DNA from: Bythopirellula goksoeyrii
Lineage (GTDB): Bacteria > Planctomycetota > Planctomycetia > Pirellulales > Lacipirellulaceae
Length of the DNA: 64,000 nt
Direction: 5' to 3'
Assembly: GCF_008065115.1 (NCBI RefSeq)
Contig: NZ_CP042913.1
Span: 6,211,257-6,275,256 of the forward strand
The position numbers and the translations under genes are program-made. This document shows, one piece after another, positions 26,280 through 35,511 of the stretch (its first letter is position 1; every line of letters begins with the position of its first letter). Below the pieces are notes generated by a model. It searched no databases and was not told where the DNA came from. It was given only the letters and a program-made list of their open reading frames with translations.

Positions 26280-27245
26280 TTACTCGGTGCCATTCTTTTT
26301 CCAGCGTTCTAGATTCCCCTCCCGGAAGGCCTCAGCCATCGCCATGGGCACTTCCGCCTGAGCAAGAACGACAGCGGCCCGGTTCTCGGCCACTCGCGCT
26401 TTCATTTCCTGCTCGCGAGCAATGGCATCTGCACGACGCTGTTCGGCCAAGGCTTGGGCCTTGCGAGTATCGGCTTCTGCTTGATCGGCTTGCAGGCGAG
26501 CACCAATGTTTTCCCCCACATCGATGTCAGCGATGTCGATCGACACAATTTCAAATGCTGTGTGGGCATCAAGTCCCCGTTTGAGAACCGCCTTCGAAAT
26601 CCTGTCAGGATTTTCCATCACTTCCAGGTGATCTGTTGCAGAACCGATAGAAGTAATAATTCCTTCACCCACTCGGGCGATGATTGTCTCTTCCGTTGCA
26701 CCGCCAATAAGCTGAGAGAGATTTGTTCTTACGGTAACCAAAGCACGAATCCTCAGCTCGACGCCATTCTTAGCCACGGCGCTCAAGGTTTGCTTCGGAG
26801 ATTTTTCTGGGTCGGGACAATCAATCACCTTGGGGTGGACACTGGTTCGCACGGCGTCGAGGACGTCTCGTCCTGCCAAATCAATGGCTGCTGCACGATC
26901 GAAATCAAGATCAATGTCGGCCCTCTGTGCCGCGATGATTGCACTAATCACGCGTGGCACATCGCCCCCTGCAAGGTAATGAGCTTCCAGCCGACGCGTA
27001 GTGATGCCCGTGGTCGGGTCAGTACCTACGCCAGCTTGCATTGCCATGATTTTGCCATCAACAATCACGCGGGTGTTGACCTGCCGCAGACCCATGCCGA
27101 TGAGACTCCAGAGACTCACTTTGGCATTAGACATGTAGGCTTGGAGCCAGATCTTGAAATACTTGATCGTGGCAAAGACAAAAACAATGCCGATGAGTGC
27201 CAGGACGGCAATGCCGGCCGTGATAAGCATTTGTTGAGGATTCAT
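26280..27245 (-). CDS. floA: Flotillin-like protein FloA
   Basis: 321 residues from [10 protein letters not shown]. An N-terminal membrane hairpin or helix (about 7-32) is followed by an SPFH-type domain ([20 protein letters not shown], then [20 protein letters not shown]) and a C-terminal Ala/Glu/Arg-rich coiled coil ([19 protein letters not shown]). FloA assembles into membrane microdomains that organise signalling and secretion. The usual NfeD partner gene is not adjacent. It is convergent with the lipoprotein gene; the start is chosen because the upstream frame extension is not protein-like. Confidence 0.9.
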   Translation of the reverse strand: MNPQQMLITAGIAVLALIGIVFVFATIKYFKIWLQAYMSNAKVSLWSLIGMGLRQVNTRVIVDGKIMAMQAGVGTDPTTGITTRRLEAHYLAGGDVPRVISAIIAAQRADIDLDFDRAAAIDLAGRDVLDAVRTSVHPKVIDCPDPEKSPKQTLSAVAKNGVELRIRALVTVRTNLSQLIGGATEETIIARVGEGIITSIGSATDHLEVMENPDRISKAVLKRGLDAHTAFEIVSIDIADIDVGENIGARLQADQAEADTRKAQALAEQRRADAIAREQEMKARVAENRAAVVLAQAEVPMAMAEAFREGNLERWKKNGTE

Positions 27246-27433
27246 TTGGATCGCTTCGCTAGGGAAGGAGTGAACAGAAAACAAAACCATGCTCATGATA
27301 GCGTATTGCCGTGCTAAAAAGAAGCGTTTTTTGCAACATCCCTGGCAGTAAGAAGCCAAACAGGTTGCCTGACACCAATCCTGCGGGAATAATGGGCCAG
27401 TTCCCCCATGCTTCTATAAGGAGTCCCCCTGCT

Positions 27434-28024
27434 ATGAAAAAAACCATTCTTCACACGGTGACCCTCCTGGGTCTGGTCTTTGCCAATCTGCCACTGACCT
27501 ATTCTGCCGACAGCTTCAAAATGGATCCTGCACATACTTCGCTCATCTTCGGAGTGAGCCATCTAGGGTTCAGTTACACCTATGGCCGATTCAATGAGGT
27601 AGTTGGCACTTATACGCTCGATAAGGAAAATCCTGCTGCAAGCCAGTTCCAGCTCTCGATCAATGCAGATAGCATCGACACCGGCAATGCCAAGCGAGAT
27701 GAGCATCTTCGTGGGCCCGATTTCTTTAATGTGAAACAATTTCCTGCCATCACTTTTCAAAGCACAAAGGTAGAAACAACAGAGAATGAAGCTGGAGAAA
27801 CCGTCTACGAAGTCACCGGCGATATGACCATGCATGGTGTTACGCGCTCGATTCCTCTGTCGCTGCGTCTGCTGAAGGAAGGCCCCGGAATGGATGGCAA
27901 AACAGTCACAGGTTTCTTGTGTGAAAAGCACATCATGCGCACTGAGTTCGGCATGACGAACATGATTCCAGGAATTGGAGATGAAGTGGCAGTGACGATC
28001 AGCTTCGAAGGAGTGAAGCAATAA
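27434..28024 (+). CDS. YceI family periplasmic lipid-binding protein
   Basis: 196 residues from MKKTILHTVT, with a signal peptide ending at YSADS. The mature protein has the YceI lipocalin-like pattern: FKMDPAHTSLIFGVSHLGFS, then FQLSINADSIDTGNAKRDEH, GPDFFNVKQFPAITFQS and VTGDMTMHGVTRSIPL. Family members bind polyisoprenoids or similar lipids in the periplasm. Divergent from floA. Confidence 0.95.
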   Translation: MKKTILHTVTLLGLVFANLPLTYSADSFKMDPAHTSLIFGVSHLGFSYTYGRFNEVVGTYTLDKENPAASQFQLSINADSIDTGNAKRDEHLRGPDFFNVKQFPAITFQSTKVETTENEAGETVYEVTGDMTMHGVTRSIPLSLRLLKEGPGMDGKTVTGFLCEKHIMRTEFGMTNMIPGIGDEVAVTISFEGVKQ

Positions 28025-28058
28025 TCTTGAAACAGCCAAGTTCCCGGCATGGATTGCT

Positions 28059-28955
28059 ATGATCACTCTCAGCGACTTCCTGCTCGGAGGGCTACTGCCA
28101 GGAGTGTTGGCGCTAGCCACCCTGTCGGGTGTATGGAAGTTCACACACAATGCTGCCAGCAGTTGGCGCACTGCAGTCGTGCTCAGCTTCCTCCTTGGGA
28201 TGTGGGCACTCGATGCGCGAGGAATTGGCGTACTCTCCGCGATTTCTAAGTCGCTGCGGATTCAGGAATCCAAGGATTTTCTTACGCTGCTGGTTATTTT
28301 GGGAGTCTTCCCCGATGCCGTGGCAGTCTATGGCAAGCAAGCTCGGATCATCGCATGGATCCTGCGAATTGCACTCTGCGTGTTTCTTCCCTGGCGCCTC
28401 CTCGCAGGAAGCGTCTATCTCCCGAAGCCAACCGCAGTTCCCAACCCCTTCAACACAGCAGCCTGGTCCACGGTTGAAGCCCTGTGGTGGTTGGGTGGCA
28501 TCGCGGCTGTGCTGGTCAGTATATGGGGGCTATTCATTGCGGCGCGGGATCACGCCCCTCGGTTGCGTGCGACACTAACAGCATTGGTCGCCTTTGCCGC
28601 AGCGGTGACACTGGCTCTTTCTGGTTCGCTCACTTACGGCCAACTCATGGGGATCCTCACGGCGACCCTCACGGGATGCGCCATTGCTTCGAGTTTCTGG
28701 AATCTCGAGCGAGGCCCCGACGCCGCTGCGGGGCCGATTCTTATGGCCTTCGGCGGAGCCTTGGTGCTAGCGCACTTCTTCGCAGAGTTGAAGCTGATGT
28801 ACGCGGGACTATTGCTAATCGCATTCGCAGTAGCAGGGGGATGGTTCTTTGCAGGCAAGAAGTGGAGCACGCCCTTGCGTTGTGCAGTGTGTGCGATTTT
28901 GGCAGGTTTGGTAGTAGCGCTCTCAGGAATGGATTTCATCGCCGCACAGGGTTGA
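28059..28955 (+). CDS. Polytopic membrane protein of unknown function
   Basis: 298 residues with about eight to nine hydrophobic helices, starting LSDFLLGGLLPGVLALATL and ending in a run of TM segments (TALVAFAAAVTLALSGSL onward). No transporter motif is recognised. It begins 34 bases after the YceI gene stop and may be co-transcribed. It converges on mnmA with a gap of only ten bases. Confidence 0.7.
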   Translation: MITLSDFLLGGLLPGVLALATLSGVWKFTHNAASSWRTAVVLSFLLGMWALDARGIGVLSAISKSLRIQESKDFLTLLVILGVFPDAVAVYGKQARIIAWILRIALCVFLPWRLLAGSVYLPKPTAVPNPFNTAAWSTVEALWWLGGIAAVLVSIWGLFIAARDHAPRLRATLTALVAFAAAVTLALSGSLTYGQLMGILTATLTGCAIASSFWNLERGPDAAAGPILMAFGGALVLAHFFAELKLMYAGLLLIAFAVAGGWFFAGKKWSTPLRCAVCAILAGLVVALSGMDFIAAQG

Positions 28956-28965
28956 AAACCATGAG

Positions 28966-30087
28966 CTAAGACTCGATCCACCCGCCCCCCAGTGTGCGCT
29001 CGCCATCGTAGCAAACCACTGCCTGCCCCGGCGCGACGCCGCATTGAGGTTCGACGAACTTCACCGCCAGCCGCCGCCCTGGCAATAGTTGCACATCGGC
29101 CCAGACGGGTGCCGTGTTATACCGAATCTGAACCTGGCATCGTCGCGGAATATCTTCGGCTTCGACCAGCCAGTTGGTTCCCGCCGCGTCAAACGATTCT
29201 CGGGCCAATTCCTCGCGATCTCCCAAAACTACTCGCCGAGTCTCTGGCTCGATCCGCACCACAAACTTCGGCTCGCCGAACGCGACGCCCAGTCCCTTGC
29301 GCTGTCCGACGGTGAACCCTTCAATGCCGGGGTGCGTGCCGATCACTTCACCCGTGGTCGTGACAAACTCACCAGAAGTATCCACCGCCTCACGGCGATC
29401 ACGCACAAATTGGTCATACCGACCTTGCGTGACGAAGCAGATCTCCTGACTGTCCTTCTTCTCTGCAACGTTGAACCCCAATTCAGCCGCGATCCGACGG
29501 ATCGCAGGTTTTTCAAACTCACCAACCGGCAGCAGCATCCGCTTGAGATATTCCCGCTCGATGCCAAACAACACATACGATTGATCCTTGCCACTGTCCA
29601 CCCCACGCAACAGCGCCGGCAAACCGGAAAGTGTTGGCTCGAGTCGAGCGTAGTGCCCTGTCGCTACGAACTCAGCCCCGACACTGTCGGCATAGTCGAA
29701 CAGCTTGCCGAACTTTATCCAGTTGTTGCACTGCACACACGGATTGGGAGTGCGGCCAGTCGTGTACTCGTCGACAAAGTAGTCGATGATCCGGCTGAAC
29801 TCCGCTTCGAGATTCAGTGCGTAGAACGGGATGTTCAATCGATCGGCCACGCGACGGGCATCCTCGGCGTCGGCGGCAGTGCAACAACCCTGCTTATGAT
29901 CAAGCCGATTAATAATTGGCAGTCCCGAGCGAGCCGGGGCGTCTCCGCCCCCAGTCGAACATGCCACTGGCGACTGTTGCCCATGGCGCATGAAGACCCC
30001 GATCACCTCGTGTCCCTCTGCGGTGAGCAGATGGGCCGCGACGCTGGAATCCACTCCGCCAGACATTGCCAGTACGACTCGTGCCAT
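28966..30087 (-). CDS. mnmA: tRNA 2-thiouridine(34) synthase MnmA
   Basis: 373 residues. The PP-loop SGGVDSSVAA at residues 9-18 binds ATP. The catalytic cysteines lie in TPNPCVQCN and EICFV, and TGHYARL is the tRNA-binding landmark. It thiolates the wobble uridine of Lys, Glu and Gln tRNAs, receiving sulfur from a relay such as IscS/TusE. Length and motif order are normal. A short insertion with Gly/Pro (SPVACSTGGGDAPARS) after the second strand is unusual but in frame. Confidence 0.95.
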   Translation of the reverse strand: MARVVLAMSGGVDSSVAAHLLTAEGHEVIGVFMRHGQQSPVACSTGGGDAPARSGLPIINRLDHKQGCCTAADAEDARRVADRLNIPFYALNLEAEFSRIIDYFVDEYTTGRTPNPCVQCNNWIKFGKLFDYADSVGAEFVATGHYARLEPTLSGLPALLRGVDSGKDQSYVLFGIEREYLKRMLLPVGEFEKPAIRRIAAELGFNVAEKKDSQEICFVTQGRYDQFVRDRREAVDTSGEFVTTTGEVIGTHPGIEGFTVGQRKGLGVAFGEPKFVVRIEPETRRVVLGDREELARESFDAAGTNWLVEAEDIPRRCQVQIRYNTAPVWADVQLLPGRRLAVKFVEPQCGVAPGQAVVCYDGERTLGGGWIES

Positions 30088-30136
30088 AGAGTTCCAGTTT
30101 ACGGGAGACGCAAACCATGGGCTACCACCAGAAAGA

Positions 30137-30210
30137 AATGACTAATGACCAATTGGAACAGCAACTTCCGCCATCATTGGAAATTGGTTATTGGTCATTG
30201 GCCATTTCCC
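30137..30210. repeat. Inverted repeat AATGACCAATTGG family, copy 1
   Basis: CTAATGACCAATTGGAAC is mirrored by GAAATTGGTTATTGGTCATT. Related elements are at 37715-37781, 52809-52880 and 61762-61846. Here it fills the divergent mnmA/prfB gap. Confidence 0.65.
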
Positions 30211-30292
30211 CACCTAGCAGCCCCCCTTTCCGACGCGTATAATGCCACGCTTCCCCTTTCGCAATTCCCCCCTTTCACTGGAGTCCCCACCG

Positions 30293-31418
30293 ATGGCACT
30301 GGAAAAAGAATGGCATGATCGCGCCGAAGCGATCCGCACGGCGATTCTCCAGTTGCGGGACTCTCTTTGACTGTGCTACCAAAGAAGCCCGCATCGAGGC
30401 CATCGACGCCGAGATGGCGGCCCCCGGTTTTTGGGACTCTCAGGAAGCGGCCCAGCAGACCGTCTCCGAACGCAAGTCGCTCGACGCGATTGTAAAGCCA
30501 CTCTCCGAAGCGCTCACCTCAAGTGACGACCTCACGGCCATGTTGGAAATGGCCGAGGAAGACGAATCCTTCGCTGCCGAAGTTCCCGCCGAAGTCGAGC
30601 GACTCGAAGCGGTCATTGAGACACTCAAACTCCAGGCACTGCTCAACGGCACCCACGACGCCGCCGGGGCGATCCTCACGATCAACGCCCGCGATGGCGG
30701 CACCGATGCCAACGACTGGGCGGAGATGCTCCTGCGGATGTACATGCAGTGGGCCCAGAAAAACGGCTACAGCATCGAACTCGTCGACCGCCAGGACAAC
30801 GAGGAAGCCGGCATCAACAACGCCACGATCACCATCCGCGGACCGATGGCCTATGGCTACCTCCGCGGCGAAACCGGCATGCACCGCCTGGTCCGAATCA
30901 GCCCGTTCAATAGCGAAGGGAAGCGCCAAACCAGCTTCGCCGCCGTGGATGTTTCGCCGGAGATCTCTGATTCGGTGGACATTGAGATCGACGAAGACGA
31001 CGTCCGCGAGGACACCTTCCGAGCCAGTGGTGCTGGCGGGCAACATGTGAACAAGACTTCCAGCGCGATCCGCTTGACGCACATCCCCACCAACATCGTG
31101 GTTCAATGCCAGAACGAACGCAGCCAGCACAAGAATCGCGCAACCGCCTGGAAGATGCTGCGAGCCCGCATGGCCCGCGTTGAGGAAGAAAAACGCGAGG
31201 CCGAGGATGCAATCAAATACCAACAGCAGGCCAAAAGCGGTTTCGGCTCCCAGATTCGCAACTACTTCTTGCACCCCGACCAACGGGTGAAAGATGCTCG
31301 CACGAAATTCCAAATGGGTAACTTTCACACGGTGCTCGATGGCGATATCCAGGGTTTTCTGGACTCGGTACTTCGCTGGCGTGCGGGCCATCCGGTGGAA
31401 GAGGGAGACGACGATTAG
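30293..31418 (+). CDS. prfB: Peptide chain release factor 2, with programmed +1 frameshift
   Basis: The gene starts at the ATG at 30293 and encodes MALEKEWHDRAEAI before an in-frame CTT TGA C at 30365-30371. A +1 shift there continues as DCATKEARIEAI for a product of about 374 residues. The SPF stop-recognition motif (RISPFNSEG) and the catalytic GGQ (GAGGQHVNKT) are both present. RF2 reads UGA and UAA, and low RF2 levels favour the frameshift, which makes the site an autoregulatory switch. A CGGGA tract lies a few bases upstream as a weak anti-SD contact. An ORF call starting at 30315 misses this start. Confidence 0.95.
30365..30371 (+). promoter_or_regulatory. RF2 programmed +1 frameshift site CTTTGAC
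   Basis: CTT-TGA-C is the classic RF2 autoregulation site. Codon 25 (Leu) is followed by an in-frame UGA whose 3' neighbour C makes it a poor terminator. Shifting by one base gives GAC and rejoins the main frame. Confidence 0.95.
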
Positions 31419-31918
31419 TGGCCAGCACCCCGCCGATGGTTGCACTCGACTCGCTCGATGAGCAGCGCCAAGGCTTGCGTATCGAGTTTCGCTGGCGAAA
31501 CGACCGCTACATCCATACGGTCTACCGCGTCGCCGACGACACGGCGGTCCCCTACTACTCCTCGCTCGAAGGCACGGAAGATGAACTCTTCCCAGCAAGC
31601 CCTTGCTTGTTCGACCTCCATCAACAAGATCAAGTTCTCTTCCTAACCGGTGCGACGTCCGCCTGCCATTGGTCGCTGAGCATCCAAGCCGCCCTCGACG
31701 GCAGCTTGGTGTTCGAAGTCGCCTGTCGCTTCAAAGCGGAGCCATCTTGGCTGGGAAGCACTTATGAAACGCTCCACCCCGGGCCAAAGGAAATGCTCAG
31801 CTCCGACTCCAATCTCCGCAGTTGCGAATCAACGCAGCAAATCCGCATCTCGCCTACCGCCGAACTCCCACGGGAGTTTCCGACGACTCTCCAATGGAAC
31901 TATAGGGTGAATCCTTAA
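31418..31918 (+). CDS. Hypothetical protein coupled to prfB
   Basis: 166 residues. The GTG start at 31418 overlaps the last base of the prfB stop codon; an ATG at 31436 is an alternative. The product is soluble, with a beta-rich pattern (GLRIEFRWRNDRYIHTVYRV, CHWSLSIQAALDGSLVFEVA), and has no recognised motif. The overlap indicates translation coupled to RF2, but no functional link is known. Confidence 0.65.
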   Translation: MASTPPMVALDSLDEQRQGLRIEFRWRNDRYIHTVYRVADDTAVPYYSSLEGTEDELFPASPCLFDLHQQDQVLFLTGATSACHWSLSIQAALDGSLVFEVACRFKAEPSWLGSTYETLHPGPKEMLSSDSNLRSCESTQQIRISPTAELPREFPTTLQWNYRVNP

Positions 31919-31928
31919 TTCCTCCGCT

Positions 31929-31965
31929 TAGCCGGAGGCACACTTGCCTCCGGGAGTTCCCGGAC
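31929..31965. repeat. TAGCCGGAGGCACACTTGCCTCCGG repeat, copy 1
   Basis: CCGGAGGCA and TGCCTCCGG form a tight hairpin with a 4-6 base loop, followed by GAGTTCCCGGACC. The same 27-base core plus tail is at 56177-56235. Confidence 0.75.
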
Positions 31966-32001
31966 CAAGGTGTTGGTACGGCTAGGCGGCAAATTCATAC
32001 G

Positions 32002-32829
32002 TCAGTTGCTCTCCGGTGGCAGTTCGTCCGCGTTCCACTTCTTTCCTGATTTGTGGTCAACAAAGGATGGCATTTTCTCTTGGGTCCCTTTGACCTGTTC
32101 GTAGTCGCGAACCCAGATGTTGCGAAACTTCACTGGGTGATTGTGTTCCTGAAGCATGATCGGCAACTGCGCTTCGTGGGGCTTGTAAGTCGCAGGTTCG
32201 TCCCAATACGTGCCCCCGGCTAGTTCAAAATGATTGTGAATCAACACGCCATTTTGCAGCACCGTGATGTACGCGGGAGATTCCAAGGCACCTTCCTCGG
32301 TGAACACAGGTGCGGTCCAGATGATGTCATACACATTCCACTCACCGGGAGGACGCATCGCATTGACCATCGGCGGAGATTGTTTATAGATCGCGCCGGC
32401 CTGCCCATCGCGATAGGTTTCACTCTCGTAGGAATCGAGAACTTGCAGTTCATATTTTCCCATCAGATACACGCCACTGTTGCCACGATCCTGCCCTTGC
32501 CCTTTGGCAGGAGTGGGAGCGGACCACTCGACATGCAATTGACAATCGCCAAATTTCTCCTTGGTTCGAATCGGACCACTACCAACGATTGCTACACCAT
32601 CCTCCACCCGCCAACTGTCGACGGCTCCCTCCCACGCCGAGAGATCCTTGCCATCGAACAATACGGTCGCGTCCGAGGGGGGATCCGCATCGGTTGCCCC
32701 TGGCGTCACCACAGGGGGCTTGGGCCAGTCGATACCCGGGAGATACTCAACACTCTGAGCTGAGAGAGGCAGAACAGCCGTACCGACTGCCCAAACCATC
32801 AGAGCTGGGCCAAGTAGACAGTAATTCAT
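32002..32829 (-). CDS. Secreted DUF1080 (3-keto-disaccharide hydrolase-like) protein
   Basis: 275 residues: a signal peptide (about 1-25, ending LSAQS), then the DUF1080 jelly-roll. Its landmarks are TVLFDGKDLSAWEG, WRVEDGVAIVGSGPIRTKEK, a central GNSGVYLMGKYELQVLDS and the late PIMLQEHNHPVKFRNIWVRD. The fold is concanavalin-like, and members cleave 3-keto-glycosides or bind glycans. Planctomycetes carry many copies, so the specific substrate is not predictable. Confidence 0.9.
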   Translation of the reverse strand: MNYCLLGPALMVWAVGTAVLPLSAQSVEYLPGIDWPKPPVVTPGATDADPPSDATVLFDGKDLSAWEGAVDSWRVEDGVAIVGSGPIRTKEKFGDCQLHVEWSAPTPAKGQGQDRGNSGVYLMGKYELQVLDSYESETYRDGQAGAIYKQSPPMVNAMRPPGEWNVYDIIWTAPVFTEEGALESPAYITVLQNGVLIHNHFELAGGTYWDEPATYKPHEAQLPIMLQEHNHPVKFRNIWVRDYEQVKGTQEKMPSFVDHKSGKKWNADELPPESN

Positions 32830-32976
32830 CGAAGATTCTCCAAGTTGAGAGGGAATAGCGAAATCTCGATAATTATTGAATAACGAGAGCCCGACCGCAA
32901 GGAATACTTGTCAGAGGACCTGTTTTGAGCGACAATTTGCAGTTCAATTTTTCTTTCCTCCAAGGGTATCAGGCAA

Positions 32977-33645
32977 ATGGTCTTTCCGAACATTGAGAAG
33001 ATCAAACAGGAATACACAGACAAGTACGTGGTCGTCGATGCCCGGGAACCGGAGCTCTCCCGTTTCGCAGACGTTGTGGGCCAGGTCAAAACCGTCAACA
33101 TGAGCGGCCGTGCCCTGGTTGAGTTCTTGGATTACCACTTGAACATTGGCTGGTTCGACATTGACCTGGACTATCTCAAGATCGTCGACAAACCAATTCC
33201 CCAAGAGAAAAAGCCCGAGCCGAAAAAAGCCCCCGCTGCGAAACCAGCAGCAGCCAAGAAGCCGGCGGAGAAGCCGCCAGGCAAACCCTCCACTGCCGAC
33301 ATCTTGGCAAAATTAAAGGGCGGTGGAGCAGCGAAACCCGCCGCTGGCGAGGCCACTCAGACAGCCGCGAAACCAAAACCCAAAGCGGAATCCAAACCCA
33401 CCGGCGCAGCCGACCGTAGCAAAATGTCGGTCGCCGACATGCTCGCCGCCGCCCGCGGCGGAGCCGCCCCCAAAGCGGAAGCTGCTCCAGCTGAAGCCGA
33501 ACCTGAACCAGCGCCCGTGGAAGAGGCACCGCCGGCGAAATCTGAATCCGCTCCCAAAGCCGAAGGCGGCATCGTCAAGATCGACAAGTCGGGCATGAGC
33601 ATCGAAGAGATGGTCGCGTACTGCCGCGAGCATGACGCGGCGTAA
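32977..33645 (+). CDS. SH3-like N-terminal protein with three repeated helical motifs
   Basis: 222 residues. The first roughly 70 form a compact domain (FPNIEKIKQEYTDKYVVVDA, then VGQVKTVNMSGRALVEFLDY). The rest is Ala/Pro/Lys/Glu-rich linker with three spaced copies of a related short helix: STADILAKLKGGG, MSVADMLAAARGG and MSIEEMVAYCREHD at the C-terminus. The repeats look like binding modules on a flexible tail. I cannot name a function. The two sides (DUF1080 and the RAYT) give no hint. Confidence 0.75.
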   Translation: MVFPNIEKIKQEYTDKYVVVDAREPELSRFADVVGQVKTVNMSGRALVEFLDYHLNIGWFDIDLDYLKIVDKPIPQEKKPEPKKAPAAKPAAAKKPAEKPPGKPSTADILAKLKGGGAAKPAAGEATQTAAKPKPKAESKPTGAADRSKMSVADMLAAARGGAAPKAEAAPAEAEPEPAPVEEAPPAKSESAPKAEGGIVKIDKSGMSIEEMVAYCREHDAA

Positions 33646-33655
33646 GACCTATAAG

Positions 33656-33779
33656 ACCGGCGATGCGTTGCATCGCGGCTATTCTTTTTCTGCTTGCTTT
33701 AAACTGCGCAGCTGCTATATTCACTGATAGTGTACATATAAACACTTATTATTAGCCGCGATGCAACGCATCGCTGGGG
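33656..33779. repeat. Left REP pair of RAYT 1
   Basis: CCGGCGATGCGTTGCATCGC-GGCTA at 33656-33682 and TAGCCGCGATGCAACGCATC-G at 33752-33778 are the same REP in opposite orientation around an AT-rich spacer. Each is itself a hairpin (GATGCGTTGCATC). They bracket the region just before the RAYT 1 start. Confidence 0.9.
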
Positions 33780-33787
33780 GAACCCTC

Positions 33788-34270
33788 ATGCCCTGCTATC
33801 TCTTCACCTATCATGGCCACGGTACTTGGATGCCCGACAACCCACGCGGTTACGTTCGCCGCAAGGAAGGCATTCTGGCTCCAGACACGCACATGGCAAC
33901 CTGTTACCGCGACAACATGTGCTCCGCTGCCATATGCTTCGATCACGAGATTCAACAGATTCTGATCAACGCAGCCCTTGAAGCCTTTGAACATCAACCA
34001 GTTCGAGGGCATGCTGTCGCAACCGAATCAACTCATTTGCATATCCTCGTAAGCTGGCAAACCAATCGCACCTGGAAGATTGTGTGCCGTCAGTTACGCG
34101 GCAGCCTATCAAGGAAGCTCAATCAAGAATTCGAGCGTAGCGAGTGGTTTTCCAAGCAGCCCAGCCGCAAACGCGTGGCTGATCGTCAGCACTTCGATCA
34201 TCTCATGGATGTTTATCTACCACGGCACAGTGGCTTAAAGTGGCGTGAGGGGGGCGGAGTTTATCTCTAA
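33788..34270 (+). CDS. REP-associated tyrosine transposase (RAYT) 1
   Basis: 160 residues from MPCYLFTYHGHGTW (ATG at 33788, GGGGGA upstream). The HUH motif is THLHIL, following AVATES, and the candidate catalytic Tyr is in LMDVYLPRHSGLKW. The protein belongs to the single-domain Y1 transposases of the IS200-like superfamily that process REP hairpins. It is flanked on both sides by inverted copies of its presumed cognate REP (33656-33779 and 34273-34334), with another copy at 57649-57676. It appears intact. RAYTs are usually stably inherited and spread REPs rather than themselves. Confidence 0.85.
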   Translation: MPCYLFTYHGHGTWMPDNPRGYVRRKEGILAPDTHMATCYRDNMCSAAICFDHEIQQILINAALEAFEHQPVRGHAVATESTHLHILVSWQTNRTWKIVCRQLRGSLSRKLNQEFERSEWFSKQPSRKRVADRQHFDHLMDVYLPRHSGLKWREGGGVYL

Positions 34271-34272
34271 CG

Positions 34273-34334
34273 CGCCAGCGATGCGTTGCATCACGGCTAC
34301 TTACATATAGCCGCGATGCAACGCATCGCCGGGG
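34273..34334. repeat. Right REP pair of RAYT 1
   Basis: GCCAGCGATGCGTTGCATCA-CGGCTA and TAGCCGCGATGCAACGCATC-GCCGGGG lie head to tail seven bases apart, the mirror of the left pair. They lie between RAYT 1 and the 3' end of nadA. Confidence 0.9.
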
Positions 34335-34338
34335 TCCT

Positions 34339-35475
34339 TCAATTCACCTCCAACATCCGCTCCAGTGCCACGAGTGACCAGCGCGCCGTCTCTTCATCAA
34401 CATCGATGATGTTCACCGGGGTTCCCGCCAGCATGTTTTCCAGGCTCCAACAGAGGTGCGCCAGGTCAATGCGATACATCGTTGCACACATGCACACCAC
34501 CGGCGACAGGAAATGAACCTCTTGCTCGGGGTGCTCCTGCTTGAGGCGGTTCACCAAGTGCAGCTCCGTGCCGATGGCCCACTTGGTGCCGGGGGGGGCT
34601 GCCTCGACGGTGCGGATGATCTTGCCGGTCGAGCCATACTCGTCGGCCAACTCAAACACCTCGCGTGGACATTCGGGATGCACCAGAATCTTGATCCCCG
34701 GGTGCTGCTTGCGAAACAGATCCACGTGCTCGGGGCGAAATACTTGATGCACGCTGCAGTGCCCCTTCCAGAGAATCACCTTGCTCTGCTCGAGAGCCTC
34801 GGCCGTGTTGCCACCAAGTTCTTCGGCGAACGGATCCCAGACGGGCATCTTGTCGAGAGTGATGCCCATCCCCATGGCCGTGTTTCGGCCCAGATGTTGA
34901 TCGGGGAAAAACATTACGCGCGACCTGCGGGCAAACGCCCACTCAATCGCTGCCTGGGCATTGGACGACGTACAGACGATCCCACCGTGCCGGCCCACAA
35001 AGGCCTTCAGGCTCGCGGCCGAGTTGATGTACGTGACCGGCGTGATGTCTTCGGTGTCGAGCACTTCGCCTAGTTGATCCCAGGCGTCTTCGATCTGGTC
35101 AATCGCGGCCATGTCGGCCATCGAGCAACCGGCGGCCATGTCGGGCAGAATCACTTGAACGCGCTGGCCAGCGCGCTCCTCAAGCTTCTCGGGGCGATTG
35201 GCCAGGATGTCGGCCGTCTCAGCCATGAAATGCACGCCACAGAAAGCGATCACGCGGCAATCGCTGGAGTTAGCAGCCATCTGGCTCAGTTGATAGCTGT
35301 CACCCAGCAGATCAGCTTGAGCGACCACTTCGTCCTGCTGATAGTGGTGGCCGAGGATCAGCAGCTTCGACCCCATCTCGTCTCGCACCTTCTGGATGCG
35401 TGATTGCAGCTCTTCGTTCGAGAGCGACTTGTAAGGCTTCAATTCGAATTTCGGCGTGTCGAGCGTGGCAGTCAT
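34339..35475 (-). CDS. nadA: Quinolinate synthase A
   Basis: 378 residues. Three cysteines that ligate the 4Fe-4S cluster are visible in FCGVHFMAETA, HPECPREVF and VCMCATMYRI. The Tyr/His region LILGHHYQQDE marks the substrate site. The enzyme condenses iminoaspartate with dihydroxyacetone phosphate to quinolinate in NAD synthesis. nadB and nadC are not in the window. Confidence 0.95.
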   Translation of the reverse strand: MTATLDTPKFELKPYKSLSNEELQSRIQKVRDEMGSKLLILGHHYQQDEVVAQADLLGDSYQLSQMAANSSDCRVIAFCGVHFMAETADILANRPEKLEERAGQRVQVILPDMAAGCSMADMAAIDQIEDAWDQLGEVLDTEDITPVTYINSAASLKAFVGRHGGIVCTSSNAQAAIEWAFARRSRVMFFPDQHLGRNTAMGMGITLDKMPVWDPFAEELGGNTAEALEQSKVILWKGHCSVHQVFRPEHVDLFRKQHPGIKILVHPECPREVFELADEYGSTGKIIRTVEAAPPGTKWAIGTELHLVNRLKQEHPEQEVHFLSPVVCMCATMYRIDLAHLCWSLENMLAGTPVNIIDVDEETARWSLVALERMLEVN

Positions 35476-35511
35476 GGGATAATCCGAAGTGCTAGCGGTG
35501 GGGGAAGGCCT

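Noticed and set aside
29089-30141. 350-aa plus-strand ORF
   Set aside because: Antisense to mnmA, whose motifs are unmistakable.
30519-31598. 359-aa minus-strand ORF
   Set aside because: Antisense to prfB; long only because of GC-rich third positions.
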